Shown here: positions 26,252 through 34,453 of the stretch, piece by piece
Layout of the letters: each line of letters starts with the position of its first letter
Position numbering within the stretch: position 1 is the stretch's first letter
Assembly: GCA_934365945.1 (NCBI GenBank)
Contig: CAKRNE010000006.1
Location: 62,001-126,000, forward strand
Length of the DNA: 64,000 bases
Source of the DNA: an uncultured Agathobacter sp.
GTDB lineage: Bacteria; Bacillota; Clostridia; Lachnospirales; Lachnospiraceae
Direction of reading: 5' to 3'
Position numbers and translations under genes: made by a program
The notes under the pieces: generated by a model
What the model was told of the DNA's origin: nothing
The model's database searches: none
Seen by the model: the letters and a program-made list of their open reading frames with translations, nothing else

Positions 26252-26987
26252 TGAGCGCCTCGACGATTTGTGCCGCAAGGGCTACAGACTCATACAGGAT
26301 CCAAAGCTGTTCTGCTTCGGCATAGACGCCGTGCTTTTATCTGACTATGCAAAGGTAAAGCGCGGCGAGCGTGCTGTGGATTTGTGCACCGGAAACGGTG
26401 TGATTCCGATACTTCTTGAGGCAAAGAATAGCGGAGCGCATTACAGCGGGCTCGAGCTTCAGCCGCAGTGCGCAGATCTGGCAAGAAGAAGTGTGAAATA
26501 TAACCATCTCGAGGACAAGGTGACCATAGAAGAGGGCGATGTGTGCAATGCATCAGAGATTTTCGGACGCGAATCCGTGGAGGTGGTGACGGTAAATCCA
26601 CCGTATATGATAGGCCAGCACGGCATCAAAAATGCAGATGATGCCATGACTATAGCGCGCCACGAGGTCAGGTGTACACTGGATGACATAGTCAGGGAGA
26701 GTGCGAAAATGCTCAAATTCAACGGGCGTTTTTACATGGTTCACAGACCGTTCAGGCTTGCAGAGATTTTTGGCACGATGATGAAATATCATATCGAGCC
26801 AAAGCGCATGCGCCTTGTACATCCTTACGCGGACAGGGAGCCGAACATGGTGCTCATAGAGGGACTCAAGGGCGGCAAAAGCCGTATCACCATAGAAAAA
26901 CCGTTAGTTGTATACAAGGAGCCTAATGTATACACGGATGAGATATATGAGATATACGGCGATAAGCCCCGGAATAACGGAAAATAA
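26229..26987 (+). CDS. trmN6: tRNA1(Val) (adenine37-N6)-methyltransferase-like (YabB)
   Basis: About 252 residues, starting MEALIHSNERLDDL inside the end of ricT. AVDLCTGNGVIPILL is the SAM-binding motif and VTVNPPYM the N6-adenine methyltransferase NPPY motif. FCFGIDAVLL near residue 30 is typical of TrmN6/YabB. A longer upstream frame is only the shadow of the repetitive ricT tail. Confidence 0.9.
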   Translation: MEALIHSNERLDDLCRKGYRLIQDPKLFCFGIDAVLLSDYAKVKRGERAVDLCTGNGVIPILLEAKNSGAHYSGLELQPQCADLARRSVKYNHLEDKVTIEEGDVCNASEIFGRESVEVVTVNPPYMIGQHGIKNADDAMTIARHEVRCTLDDIVRESAKMLKFNGRFYMVHRPFRLAEIFGTMMKYHIEPKRMRLVHPYADREPNMVLIEGLKGGKSRITIEKPLVVYKEPNVYTDEIYEIYGDKPRNNGK

Positions 26988-26999
26988 CAGGAGAATCAT

Positions 27000-27836
27000 A
27001 TGACAGGAACACTGTATCTGTGCGCAACTCCGATAGGAAATCTGGAGGATATCACATTCCGTGTGCTGCGCACACTTAAGGAGGTAGACCTCATCGCAGC
27101 GGAGGATACGAGAAACTCCATAAAGCTGCTCAATCATTTTGAGATAAAGACACCCATGACAAGCTATCATGAGTTTAACAAGATAGATAAAGCCTACCAG
27201 CTTGTAGCAAAGCTTAAGGAGGGCAAAAATATAGCTCTCATCACTGATGCCGGAACACCCGGCATTTCTGACCCGGGTGAGGACATAGTGCGCATCTGCT
27301 ACGAACAGGGCGTGCCTGTTACCTCACTTCCCGGGGCAGCAGCGTGCATCACAGCACTCACCATGTCAGGCAGACCGACCAGACGATTTGCCTTTGAGGC
27401 ATTTTTGCCGAGGGATAAAAAGGAGCGCGCACGCGTAATCGAGGAGCTCAAAAACGAGACTCGTACAATCATTATATACGAGGCGCCTCATCATCTTGTA
27501 AAGACAGTCACAGAGCTTTATAATGCGCTTGGGGACAGAGAGCTTACCGTGTGCAGGGAGCTTACGAAAAAGCACGAGGAAAAGGTGCAGACTACATTTT
27601 CAGAGCTTTTGGAGCGTTCAAGGACGCAGGAGCCAAGAGGAGAGTATGTGCTTGTAATCTGTGGCAGAAATGTGGCTGAAATAGCAAAGGAGCAGCAGGA
27701 AAGCTGGGAAGCCATGCCGCTTGAAGAGCATATGGCACACTATGAGTCACAGGGCATTGACAGGAAGGAAGCCATGAAGCTCGTGGCAAAGGACAGAGGT
27801 GTCAGCAAGAGGGACATATACAAGCAGCTTCTGTAA
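27000..27836 (+). CDS. rsmI: 16S rRNA (cytidine1402-2'-O)-methyltransferase
   Basis: The 278-residue SAM enzyme has LYLCATPIGNLEDIT, AAEDTRNS, ALITDAGTPGISDPG and SLPGAAACITAL, all RsmI signatures. It modifies C1402 in the decoding centre. GGAG precedes ATG 27000, and the order trmN6-rsmI is as in Bacillus. Confidence 0.96.
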   Translation: MTGTLYLCATPIGNLEDITFRVLRTLKEVDLIAAEDTRNSIKLLNHFEIKTPMTSYHEFNKIDKAYQLVAKLKEGKNIALITDAGTPGISDPGEDIVRICYEQGVPVTSLPGAAACITALTMSGRPTRRFAFEAFLPRDKKERARVIEELKNETRTIIIYEAPHHLVKTVTELYNALGDRELTVCRELTKKHEEKVQTTFSELLERSRTQEPRGEYVLVICGRNVAEIAKEQQESWEAMPLEEHMAHYESQGIDRKEAMKLVAKDRGVSKRDIYKQLL

Positions 27837-27877
27837 GCTGACAATATATACCTTGCAGCAGATAGTTAGGATTGGAT

Positions 27878-29239
27878 ATGAACGATATAAAACAGGACAT
27901 TAAAAAACGACATAAAAACCTGACAGAGTTCAGATACATCGCAGTTGGCTTTTTTCTGATAATATTATCGGGGGCTATAATGCTCAGCCTTCCGTTTTCT
28001 TCAAGAGACGGACAGTGGACCAATTTTCTGGACTCATTTTTTACGGCAACAAGCGCAACCTGCGTGACAGGTCTTATTGTGTTTGACACCTTCACACACT
28101 GGAGCATCATAGGACAGCTCGTGATTCTCGTGCTGATACAGATAGGCGGCATGGGCTTCATCTCAATCGGTGTGGCATTTTCCATGCTTCTGCACAAAAA
28201 AATCGGACTCAGACAGAGGGATTTGATGCAGGAGAGCATCAATGCACTCGAGATTGGCGGAATAGTAAGGCTTTTCAGGATAATAATAGGCGGAACCTTC
28301 CTTATAGAGGGTATAGGAGCAGTGCTTTTAGCAATCCGCTTCATACCGGATTTTGGCATATTAAGAGGCATATATTTTTCGGTGTTCCACTCCATATCTG
28401 CATTTTGCAACGCAGGCTTTGATTTGATGGGCATAAACGAGGAGTACTCATCGTTTACAAAATATGCCGCAGACCCATTGGTAAATATCACAATCATGCT
28501 GCTTATCATCATAGGCGGTATCGGTTTTACTGTATGGAATGAGGTCAGAACCAAAAAGCTTAAGCTTAGCAGATACTCGCTCCATGCCAAGATAGTAATA
28601 TCAACCACACTGATACTCGTCTTCGGCGGCGCACTGTTTATGTATATTTTTGAAAAAAGTAATACCATAGCAGGCATGGACACACCGGGGGCCGTATTTG
28701 CATCGTTATTCGGCTCGGTTACGGCGAGAACGGCAGGCTTCAATACAGTAGACACAGCAGCACTGGCACCGGAGAGCAAGCTTTTGACTATAGTGCTCAT
28801 GTTCATCGGAGGAAGCCCGGGCTCGACAGCCGGCGGAATCAAAACCACAACCATGGCGGTCATGATAATCTATATTGTTTCGTATCTGAGAGGAAGCAAC
28901 GGCTGCAATGTGTTTGGCAGGAAAATAAGCAGTGAGGTAATCAAAAAGGCCGGAATGGTGCTTATCATCAATCTGGTGCTTGGTCTTACAGCGGTGATTG
29001 CTATACTTGCCACGTCCAATATGAAGATGGACGATGTACTGTTTGAGGTATACTCTGCAATCAGTACAGTCGGCATGACAACAGGCATCACAAGGGATTT
29101 GAATACAGCAGGACGCATAATTATCATAATTATGATGTATTGTGGAAGAATCGGAAGCATGACCTTTGTGCTTTCGTTTGTGCATAGACCGGAAAAAGCC
29201 AATATAGAGCTTCCGGAGGAAAAAGTTATCATTGGATAA
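27878..29239 (+). CDS. TrkH/KtrB-family potassium uptake channel subunit
   Basis: The ~453-residue membrane protein has four pore-loop repeats with filter-like segments: TSATCVTGL, SAFCNAGFD, VTARTAGFN and STVGMTTG. It moves K+ or Na+/K+ across the cytoplasmic membrane, gated by the nucleotide-binding subunit encoded 11 bases downstream. ATG 27878 has TTAGGA upstream; TTG 27872 is less likely. Confidence 0.92.
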   Translation: MNDIKQDIKKRHKNLTEFRYIAVGFFLIILSGAIMLSLPFSSRDGQWTNFLDSFFTATSATCVTGLIVFDTFTHWSIIGQLVILVLIQIGGMGFISIGVAFSMLLHKKIGLRQRDLMQESINALEIGGIVRLFRIIIGGTFLIEGIGAVLLAIRFIPDFGILRGIYFSVFHSISAFCNAGFDLMGINEEYSSFTKYAADPLVNITIMLLIIIGGIGFTVWNEVRTKKLKLSRYSLHAKIVISTTLILVFGGALFMYIFEKSNTIAGMDTPGAVFASLFGSVTARTAGFNTVDTAALAPESKLLTIVLMFIGGSPGSTAGGIKTTTMAVMIIYIVSYLRGSNGCNVFGRKISSEVIKKAGMVLIINLVLGLTAVIAILATSNMKMDDVLFEVYSAISTVGMTTGITRDLNTAGRIIIIIMMYCGRIGSMTFVLSFVHRPEKANIELPEEKVIIG

Positions 29240-29250
29240 GGAGAAACGCA

Positions 29251-29901
29251 ATGAAATCAATTTTAATTATTGGAATGGGTAAATTCGGACACCATCTGTG
29301 TGCGGATTTGATAAAAAACGGAAATGACATTATGGTGATGGACAAGGACGAGGCCAAGGTCAGAGACTTAATCTATGATGTGACCAAGGTTCAGATAGGT
29401 GACTGTACCGACCCACAGGTCGTAAAGGCACTCGGAATCAACAATTTCGATTTGATTTTTGTATGCATCGGCACCAATTTCCAGAGCTCACTTGAGATAA
29501 CGAGTCTCGTGAAGGAGATGGGCGGAAAATACGTCATCAGCAAGGCAAACAGAGATGTGCATGCCAAGTTCCTGCTTCGAAACGGTGCGGATGAGGTTAT
29601 CTATCCTGACCGCGACATGGCAGAACGCGTGGCAAAAAAATACAGCGCCAACCATGTACTCGACTATGTGGCATTAAATGACGATTACTCAATCTACGAG
29701 ATAAATCCACCTGAAGACTGGGTAGGAAAGAGCATCAGGGAAAATGATGTGCGTCAGAAATACAATGTAAATATCGTTACAGTAAAGGAAGCCGGAAAGA
29801 AGCGAGTGCTTCCGCTGCCGGACTACGTGTTCAAGGCAGACGATGCAGTGATGGTGCTCGGACTGAATGCAGACGTGGACAAGCTGGTGCGCAAGCTATA
29901 A
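29251..29901 (+). CDS. TrkA/KtrA-type RCK regulatory subunit
   Basis: The 216-residue protein starts ILIIGMGKFGHHL (Rossmann GxGxxG), with DCTDPQVV and a C-terminal TrkA_C domain (about 135-216). It forms the cytoplasmic nucleotide-gated ring of the K+ transporter with the preceding gene. A GGAG site precedes ATG 29251. Confidence 0.93.
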   Translation: MKSILIIGMGKFGHHLCADLIKNGNDIMVMDKDEAKVRDLIYDVTKVQIGDCTDPQVVKALGINNFDLIFVCIGTNFQSSLEITSLVKEMGGKYVISKANRDVHAKFLLRNGADEVIYPDRDMAERVAKKYSANHVLDYVALNDDYSIYEINPPEDWVGKSIRENDVRQKYNVNIVTVKEAGKKRVLPLPDYVFKADDAVMVLGLNADVDKLVRKL

Positions 29902-30038
29902 ATATAAGTTGACTATTCAGAAATACTGAGAATAGAAAATTATGAGTCAGCTTGCAAGTGCGCTGCAGTTTTGTCCTGAAGATGGCTCAAATAATAATTG
30001 GCAGCAATTAAAATTAAAAGAAGAAAGGATGGACACAT

Positions 30039-30773
30039 ATGGGAAACAATGACAGCAGTGTAGAAACATTTTTACAGTGGATAAAGGCTTCGGACAATAT
30101 CGTATTTTTCGGCGGAGCAGGTGTATCAACCGAGAGCGGCATACCTGATTTCAGAAGCGTGGACGGACTTTACAATCAGAAGTATGACTACCCGCCCGAG
30201 ACCATCCTGAGCCATACATTTTACAGGAAGCATCCGCAGGAGTTTTACCGCTTCTACCGTGACAAGATGCTCTGCCTTGATGCAGAGCCAAACATCACGC
30301 ATTACAAGCTTGCAGAGCTCGAAAAAGCAGGAAAGCTTAAGGGCGTTGTGACGCAGAACATAGATGGACTGCACCAGAAGGCCGGCAGCAAAAATGTAAT
30401 GGAGCTGCACGGCAGCGTACTGAGAAACTACTGTGAGAGATGCTTGCAGTTTGTCAGTGCAGAGGAAATCCTCCACTCGACAGGCGTGCCGAAATGCCCA
30501 AAGTGCGGTGGCCCGGTAAAGCCGGATGTCGTATTGTACGAGGAGGGCTTAAATCAGAAAACGCTAGAGGATGCAATCTACTGCATCAGTCATGCAGATG
30601 TGCTCATAGTGGGAGGAACATCCCTTGCGGTATACCCGGCAGCAGGCCTAATAGACTATTACAACGGAAACAAGCTCGTACTCATCAACAAGTCCACCAC
30701 ACCGATGGACGCAAGAGCCGACCTTCTGATACAGCAGGGACTGGGCTCGGTATTTGAGCAGATAGAGGTGTAG
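30039..30773 (+). CDS. cobB: Sir2-family NAD-dependent protein deacylase
   Basis: The 244-residue sirtuin shows FFGGAGVSTESGIPDFRS (NAD binding), TQNIDGLHQKAG with ELHGS (catalytic His) and a four-cysteine zinc site (CERC...CPKC). It removes acyl groups from lysines using NAD+. The 137-base gap before it contains a 36-codon frame without ribosome binding site that I do not count as a gene. Confidence 0.94.
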   Translation: MGNNDSSVETFLQWIKASDNIVFFGGAGVSTESGIPDFRSVDGLYNQKYDYPPETILSHTFYRKHPQEFYRFYRDKMLCLDAEPNITHYKLAELEKAGKLKGVVTQNIDGLHQKAGSKNVMELHGSVLRNYCERCLQFVSAEEILHSTGVPKCPKCGGPVKPDVVLYEEGLNQKTLEDAIYCISHADVLIVGGTSLAVYPAAGLIDYYNGNKLVLINKSTTPMDARADLLIQQGLGSVFEQIEV

Positions 30774-30849
30774 TATGAGGGCAAAATACCTTTTGACCCT
30801 CATATCATAGTATATAATATGGCAGATATAGGTAGAGAAGGAATATAGA

Positions 30850-31038
30850 ATGGATAAATACGCAGTAGGAGATATCGTAAAACTGAAAAAACCGCATCCG
30901 TGCGGCAGCAGCGAGTGGGAAATCATGCGTGTCGGCGCAGACTTCCGCCTGAAATGCATGGGCTGTGGGCACCAGGTTATGGTGCCGAGAAAGCTGGTCG
31001 AGAAGAATGACCGCGGCTTAACCAAGAAGCAGGCTTAG
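30850..31038 (+). CDS. DUF951 small protein (YyzM-like)
   Basis: The 62-residue protein has VKLKKPHPCGSSEWEI and LKCMGCGHQVMVPR, the DUF951 core with a possible metal-binding cysteine set. The function is unknown. The gene sits upstream of rpsF-ssb-rpsR in this window. GAAGGA precedes ATG 30850. Confidence 0.9.
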   Translation: MDKYAVGDIVKLKKPHPCGSSEWEIMRVGADFRLKCMGCGHQVMVPRKLVEKNDRGLTKKQA

Positions 31039-31055
31039 ATAGAATAATAAAAACA

Positions 31056-31086
31056 GAGGTGCAGTTTACTGCACCTCGTCTTTTTA
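31056..31086 (+). terminator. Terminator after the DUF951 gene
   Basis: Nine-base arms (gaggtgcag, 31056-31064, with 31069-31077) and a 4-base loop are followed by GTCTTTTTA. Confidence 0.85.
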
Positions 31087-31104
31087 TATTCAGCCACAGA
31101 GTAA

Positions 31105-31377
31105 GGGACGTGCGCCGCGGACAGGGGGAGTGGACAGGCATACTTCCGCAAGAGCGCATAGCGAAGCTGCTTAGAGGCTGTAGAATTGTGCTACGAAGCA
31201 CAGAAATGCCCCGGCATGGACGCCGGGGCAAGGAGCTATCGAGCCATGGAGGGCGAGTAGCGACGGTTTCGTCAGGCATAGAAAACCAAAAGCACAATTC
31301 GTACAGCCACTTAGCAGCGAAGCGTAGCTCACGCGGAAGTATGCCTGTCCACTCCCCCTGTCCGTGGCGCACGTCCC
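31105..31377 (+). ncRNA. Large structured element, copy A (candidate repeated regulatory RNA)
   Basis: A 45-base arm (31105-31149) pairs with 31333-31377 with 44 Watson-Crick pairs and one G-U. Inside, 31159-31192 pairs with 31299-31326 with few mismatches. Two hairpins follow: 31208-31229 with loop ATGGAC (31216-31221) and 31236-31260 with loop ATGGAG (31246-31251). A third, GGTTT...AAAACC, lies near 31265-31287. The core matches copy B at 39492-39760, while the outer arms differ in sequence and keep pairing. There is no coding signal and no transposase. It lies between the DUF951 terminator and the rpsF leader. Loops of the form ANGGA suggest CsrA binding; this is inference. Confidence 0.65.
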
Positions 31378-31517
31378 GACCTAATAAAAAATAAAGAAAA
31401 AATGCAAAAACCCCTTGAAAAGTGCCACGATTCATGTTATTATCTAGACTCGTGATATAAAATTCCTTGCTCATAATCAGATTTATGAGCCAGAGACCAA
31501 AAGGAGGTAACATTCGC

Positions 31518-31808
31518 ATGAACAAATATGAATTAGCACTCGTCGTTAGTGCAAAGATCGAGGATGATGCGAGAACAGCAGTAGTCGAGAAGGCAAAAGA
31601 GTACATCACACGTGCCGGCGGTACTGTTACAGAAGTTGAGGAGGCTGGTAAGAAGAGATTAGCTTACGAGATTCAGCACATGACTGAGGCCTTTTATTAC
31701 TTCATCCAGTTCGATGCTGAGGGAACAGTCCCAGCAGAAATCGAGCAGGACGTTCGTATCATGGACAATGTTCTTCGTTTCTTATGCGTTAGAAAAGACG
31801 AGGCATAG
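31518..31808 (+). CDS. rpsF: Ribosomal protein bS6
   Basis: The 96-residue protein starts MNKYELALVVSAKIEDD at ATG 31518, ten bases after AAGGAGGT. GKKRLAYEI and RIMDNVLRFLCVRKDE are the S6 core. It is the first gene of the conserved rpsF-ssb-rpsR operon. Confidence 0.97.
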   Translation: MNKYELALVVSAKIEDDARTAVVEKAKEYITRAGGTVTEVEEAGKKRLAYEIQHMTEAFYYFIQFDAEGTVPAEIEQDVRIMDNVLRFLCVRKDEA

Positions 31809-31832
31809 TATAAGAAAATAGGAGATTGTATT

Positions 31833-32276
31833 ATGAACAAAGTAATACTTATGGGTAGATTAACCAGAGACGCAGAAATCCGCTATGCCCAGGGGGATAA
31901 CTCACTTGCAATAGCAAGATTTTCACTTGCAGTAGACAGACGCTACAGCAAAAATGCAGAGGAGCAGTCAACGGATTTCATCAACTGCGTAGCTTTTGGA
32001 AAGATAGCAGAATTTTTTGAGAGATTTGGCCGTAAAGGAACAAAATTTGTTGTTGAGGGTCGAATCCAGACCGGCAGCTATACAAACAAGGACGGACAGA
32101 AGGTATACACCACTGACGTCGTAGTGGAGAATGCAGAGTTTGCAGAGTCCAAATCAGCCGCATCAGGAAATGCAGGCGGATTTGCACCGGCAGACAGACC
32201 TGCACCTAGCCAGGCTGCTGGGGATGGCTTCATGAACATTCCGGACGGAATCGACGAGGAGCTTCCATTCAATTAG
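31833..32276 (+). CDS. ssb: Single-stranded DNA-binding protein
   Basis: The 147-residue protein has an N-terminal OB fold (MNKVILMGRLTRDAEIRYAQGD, FINCVAFGKIAEF, VEGRIQTGSY) and a disordered linker. It ends in DEELPFN, a variant of the acidic DDDIPF tip that recruits repair and replication partners. It lies between rpsF and rpsR as in other Firmicutes. Confidence 0.97.
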   Translation: MNKVILMGRLTRDAEIRYAQGDNSLAIARFSLAVDRRYSKNAEEQSTDFINCVAFGKIAEFFERFGRKGTKFVVEGRIQTGSYTNKDGQKVYTTDVVVENAEFAESKSAASGNAGGFAPADRPAPSQAAGDGFMNIPDGIDEELPFN

Positions 32277-32315
32277 TAGTGTCCACAAGGACAAATATTC
32301 AAGGAGGTAACAAAA

Positions 32316-32573
32316 ATGGCTTACAATAAATCAGCTGATGGTTCATCAATGAAGAGAAGACCAATGCGTAGAAGAAAAAAAGTCTGCGTATTCTGTGGAA
32401 AAGACAATGTCATTGATTACAAAGATACAAACAAATTAAAGAGATACATCTCTGAGAGAGGAAAAATCCTTCCACGCCGTATCACAGGAAACTGTGCAAA
32501 GCACCAGAGAGCTCTTACAGTAGCAATCAAGAGAGCACGTCATCTTGCTCTTATGCCATACGTTTGCGAATAA
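32316..32573 (+). CDS. rpsR: Ribosomal protein bS18
   Basis: The 85-residue basic protein has [18 protein letters not shown] and [17 protein letters not shown], the S18 signature with cysteine pairs that may bind zinc. AAGGAGGT precedes ATG 32316. Confidence 0.97.
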   Translation: MAYNKSADGSSMKRRPMRRRKKVCVFCGKDNVIDYKDTNKLKRYISERGKILPRRITGNCAKHQRALTVAIKRARHLALMPYVCE

Positions 32574-32589
32574 GATAAATGTATGATAG

Positions 32590-32621
32590 GCCCGACTACC
32601 TGATGGTGGTCGGGCTTTTTT
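32590..32621 (+). terminator. Terminator of the rpsF-ssb-rpsR operon
   Basis: The 11-bp stem (32590-32600 with 32605-32615, one G-U pair) with loop TGAT is followed by six T residues. Confidence 0.93.
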
Positions 32622-32726
32622 AGGTTAAAAACGTTTTATGTTTAAAAAATTAATATTTGTTGCATAATCAAATTACATAGTATAAAATGAATATAAAACA
32701 AATACTAATAAAAAGGGAGGGTACAA

Positions 32727-33170
32727 ATGGATACATACATTGTTTTCTGGTTGGCAGCCACCGTAGTTTTTGTTTTAGTTGAGCTTATGACAGTCGGGCT
32801 CACCTCCATATGGTTTGCGGCAGGCTCATTTGTAGCGTTTATAGTCGCACTGCTTGGCGGCAATGTCGTAGTTCAGGGGATTGCATTTATACTCGTTTCA
32901 GTCGTGCTTTTAGCTCTCACAAAGCCATGGGCGGGGAAGTACATCAATTCCAGGACAGTAAAGACAAACGTGGACAGTCTGGTCGGAGAAAGAGCTGTGC
33001 TCACCGAGGATGCTGACAGCATCAGGCAGACAGGAAAAGCCGTTGTAAACGGCCAGGAGTGGACAGTCAGACCGCAGGACGAGACCCAGGTCATAAGAAA
33101 AGGCGAGCTTATCGAGGTAGTAAAGATAAGCGGAGTAAAACTAATTGTAAAAAGGGTAAAGGAGGCCTAA
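32727..33170 (+). CDS. NfeD-family membrane protein
   Basis: The 147-residue protein has two or three N-terminal membrane helices (about residues 5-70) and a C-terminal OB-fold domain (GERAVLTEDADSIRQTGKAVVNG). NfeD proteins work with SPFH proteins at the membrane, and the SPFH gene follows six bases after its stop. AGGGAGG precedes ATG 32727. Confidence 0.9.
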   Translation: MDTYIVFWLAATVVFVLVELMTVGLTSIWFAAGSFVAFIVALLGGNVVVQGIAFILVSVVLLALTKPWAGKYINSRTVKTNVDSLVGERAVLTEDADSIRQTGKAVVNGQEWTVRPQDETQVIRKGELIEVVKISGVKLIVKRVKEA

Positions 33171-33176
33171 CCGGAA

Positions 33177-34112
33177 ATGGAAGGATTAATAGCACTTGCA
33201 GTGTTACTCGTAATCGTACTTATAGTACTGGTAAACTGCATCAAAATCGTGCCACAGGCACACGCAATGGTAATTGAGCGTTTGGGAGGATATCTCACCA
33301 CATGGAGCGTAGGACTTCACCTCAAGGTGCCATTTATCGACAGAATAGCAAAGAGAGTCATCTTAAAGGAGCAGGTGGTAGATTTCCCACCACAGCCTGT
33401 AATCACAAAGGATAATGTAACAATGCAGATAGACACTGTAGTATATTTCCAGATTACAGATCCAAAGCTCTATGCATACGGAGTAGAGAATCCAATCATG
33501 GCAATTGAGAATCTCACAGCCACAACACTTCGTAACATCATCGGAGACTTGGAGCTTGATGAGACACTCACCAGCCGTGAGACAATCAATACCAAGATGC
33601 GCGCAACACTCGATGTGGCAACAGACCCATGGGGCATCAAGGTAAACCGTGTCGAGCTCAAGAACATCATACCTCCAAAGGCTATTCAGGATGCCATGGA
33701 GAAGCAGATGAAGGCAGAGCGTGAGAGACGAGAGGCCATTCTTCGTGCAGAGGGTGAGAAAAAGTCAACAATCCTTGTTGCAGAGGGAAATAAAGAGTCA
33801 GTCATCCTCGATGCAGAGGCTGAAAAGCAGGCAGCCATCCTTCGCGCAGAGGCAAAGAAGGAGGCAACAATCCAGGAGGCAGCAGGTCAGGCAGAGGCTA
33901 TCCTCAAGATACAGCAGGCCAACGCAGACGGACTGCGCATGTTAAAGGAAGCAAATCCGGACAACGCAGTGCTCCAGATAAAGAGCTTAGAGGCATTTGC
34001 CAAGGCAGCAGACGGCAAGGCTACAAAGATAATCATCCCTTCAGAGATTCAGGGAATAGCAGGTCTTACAAAGTCGATTGCAGAGATAGCTGCGGATAAG
34101 ACTGAGAAGTAA
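33177..34112 (+). CDS. SPFH/band-7 (stomatin-like) membrane scaffold protein
   Basis: The 311-residue protein has one N-terminal membrane helix (about 2-22), the SPFH domain (VPQAHAMVIERLGGYLTTW to about residue 190) and an Ala/Glu-rich coiled coil (AEAEKQAAILRAEAKKEA and similar) that drives oligomer formation. With NfeD it probably organises membrane microdomains or supports protein quality control, as known for the family. Confidence 0.92.
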   Translation: MEGLIALAVLLVIVLIVLVNCIKIVPQAHAMVIERLGGYLTTWSVGLHLKVPFIDRIAKRVILKEQVVDFPPQPVITKDNVTMQIDTVVYFQITDPKLYAYGVENPIMAIENLTATTLRNIIGDLELDETLTSRETINTKMRATLDVATDPWGIKVNRVELKNIIPPKAIQDAMEKQMKAERERREAILRAEGEKKSTILVAEGNKESVILDAEAEKQAAILRAEAKKEATIQEAAGQAEAILKIQQANADGLRMLKEANPDNAVLQIKSLEAFAKAADGKATKIIIPSEIQGIAGLTKSIAEIAADKTEK

Positions 34113-34153
34113 TTAGAATTAATTAAATCAATACCAAAAGATGAGAGCACACG

Positions 34154-34197
34154 AAAAGCATCGCATGTATATGTAATAGATATATGCGGTGCTTTTT
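34154..34197 (+). terminator. Terminator after the SPFH gene
   Basis: AAAAGCATCGCATGTATAT pairs with ATATATGCGGTGCTTTT (a wobble and a one-base bulge) and ends in a T-run. Confidence 0.85.
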
Positions 34198-34314
34198 AAA
34201 TTGCGTTACTGTTCACACCTAACAGTGTGACCAGCAACGATTACAGCCCATTTAAAATGCCTCCCATAATCACAACTGATAAATATAGTACTAGGAATAA
34301 TCCCCACAAAGTGG

Positions 34315-34453
34315 TATACTCTCTAGTAGGTATATCAATCGATGCGGGTTGCACAAGGGTGTGACCGGTAACTATAAATTTGTAGTACATTCCGAAACCG
34401 GAATCGTTTCGCTGGCAGAATCAGCGTTACGCACCGGGGATAAGGAGAGTAAA
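34315..34453 (+). promoter_or_regulatory. Structured 5' leader upstream of the gdpP-rplI-dnaB operon
   Basis: A TATACT box at 34315-34320 would start an RNA near 34327, leaving a ~125-base leader. Three small hairpins follow each other: ACTATA/TGTAGT, ATTCCG/CGGAAT (perfect, loop AAAC) and CGCTG/CAGCG. They are flanked by GTGTGACCGG and CACCGGGG, which can close them into a multi-stem fold just before GGAGAG and ATG 34454. I do not recognise it as a known riboswitch class. The 340-base gap holds no gene. Confidence 0.4.

Noticed and set aside
26001..26278. Open frames on the - strand and an early start in the + frame near the ricT tail
   Set aside because: They are shadows of the repetitive Arg/Asp/Asn codons; the true trmN6 start at 26229 has family sequence from its first residues.
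29942..30052. 36-codon ORF before the sirtuin gene
   Set aside because: There is no ribosome binding site, it overlaps the sirtuin start, and it has no recognisable sequence.
31105..31377. Insertion sequence ends
   Set aside because: The long inverted arms resemble transposon ends, but there is no transposase, no target duplication is evident, and arms differ completely between the two copies while pairing is kept.
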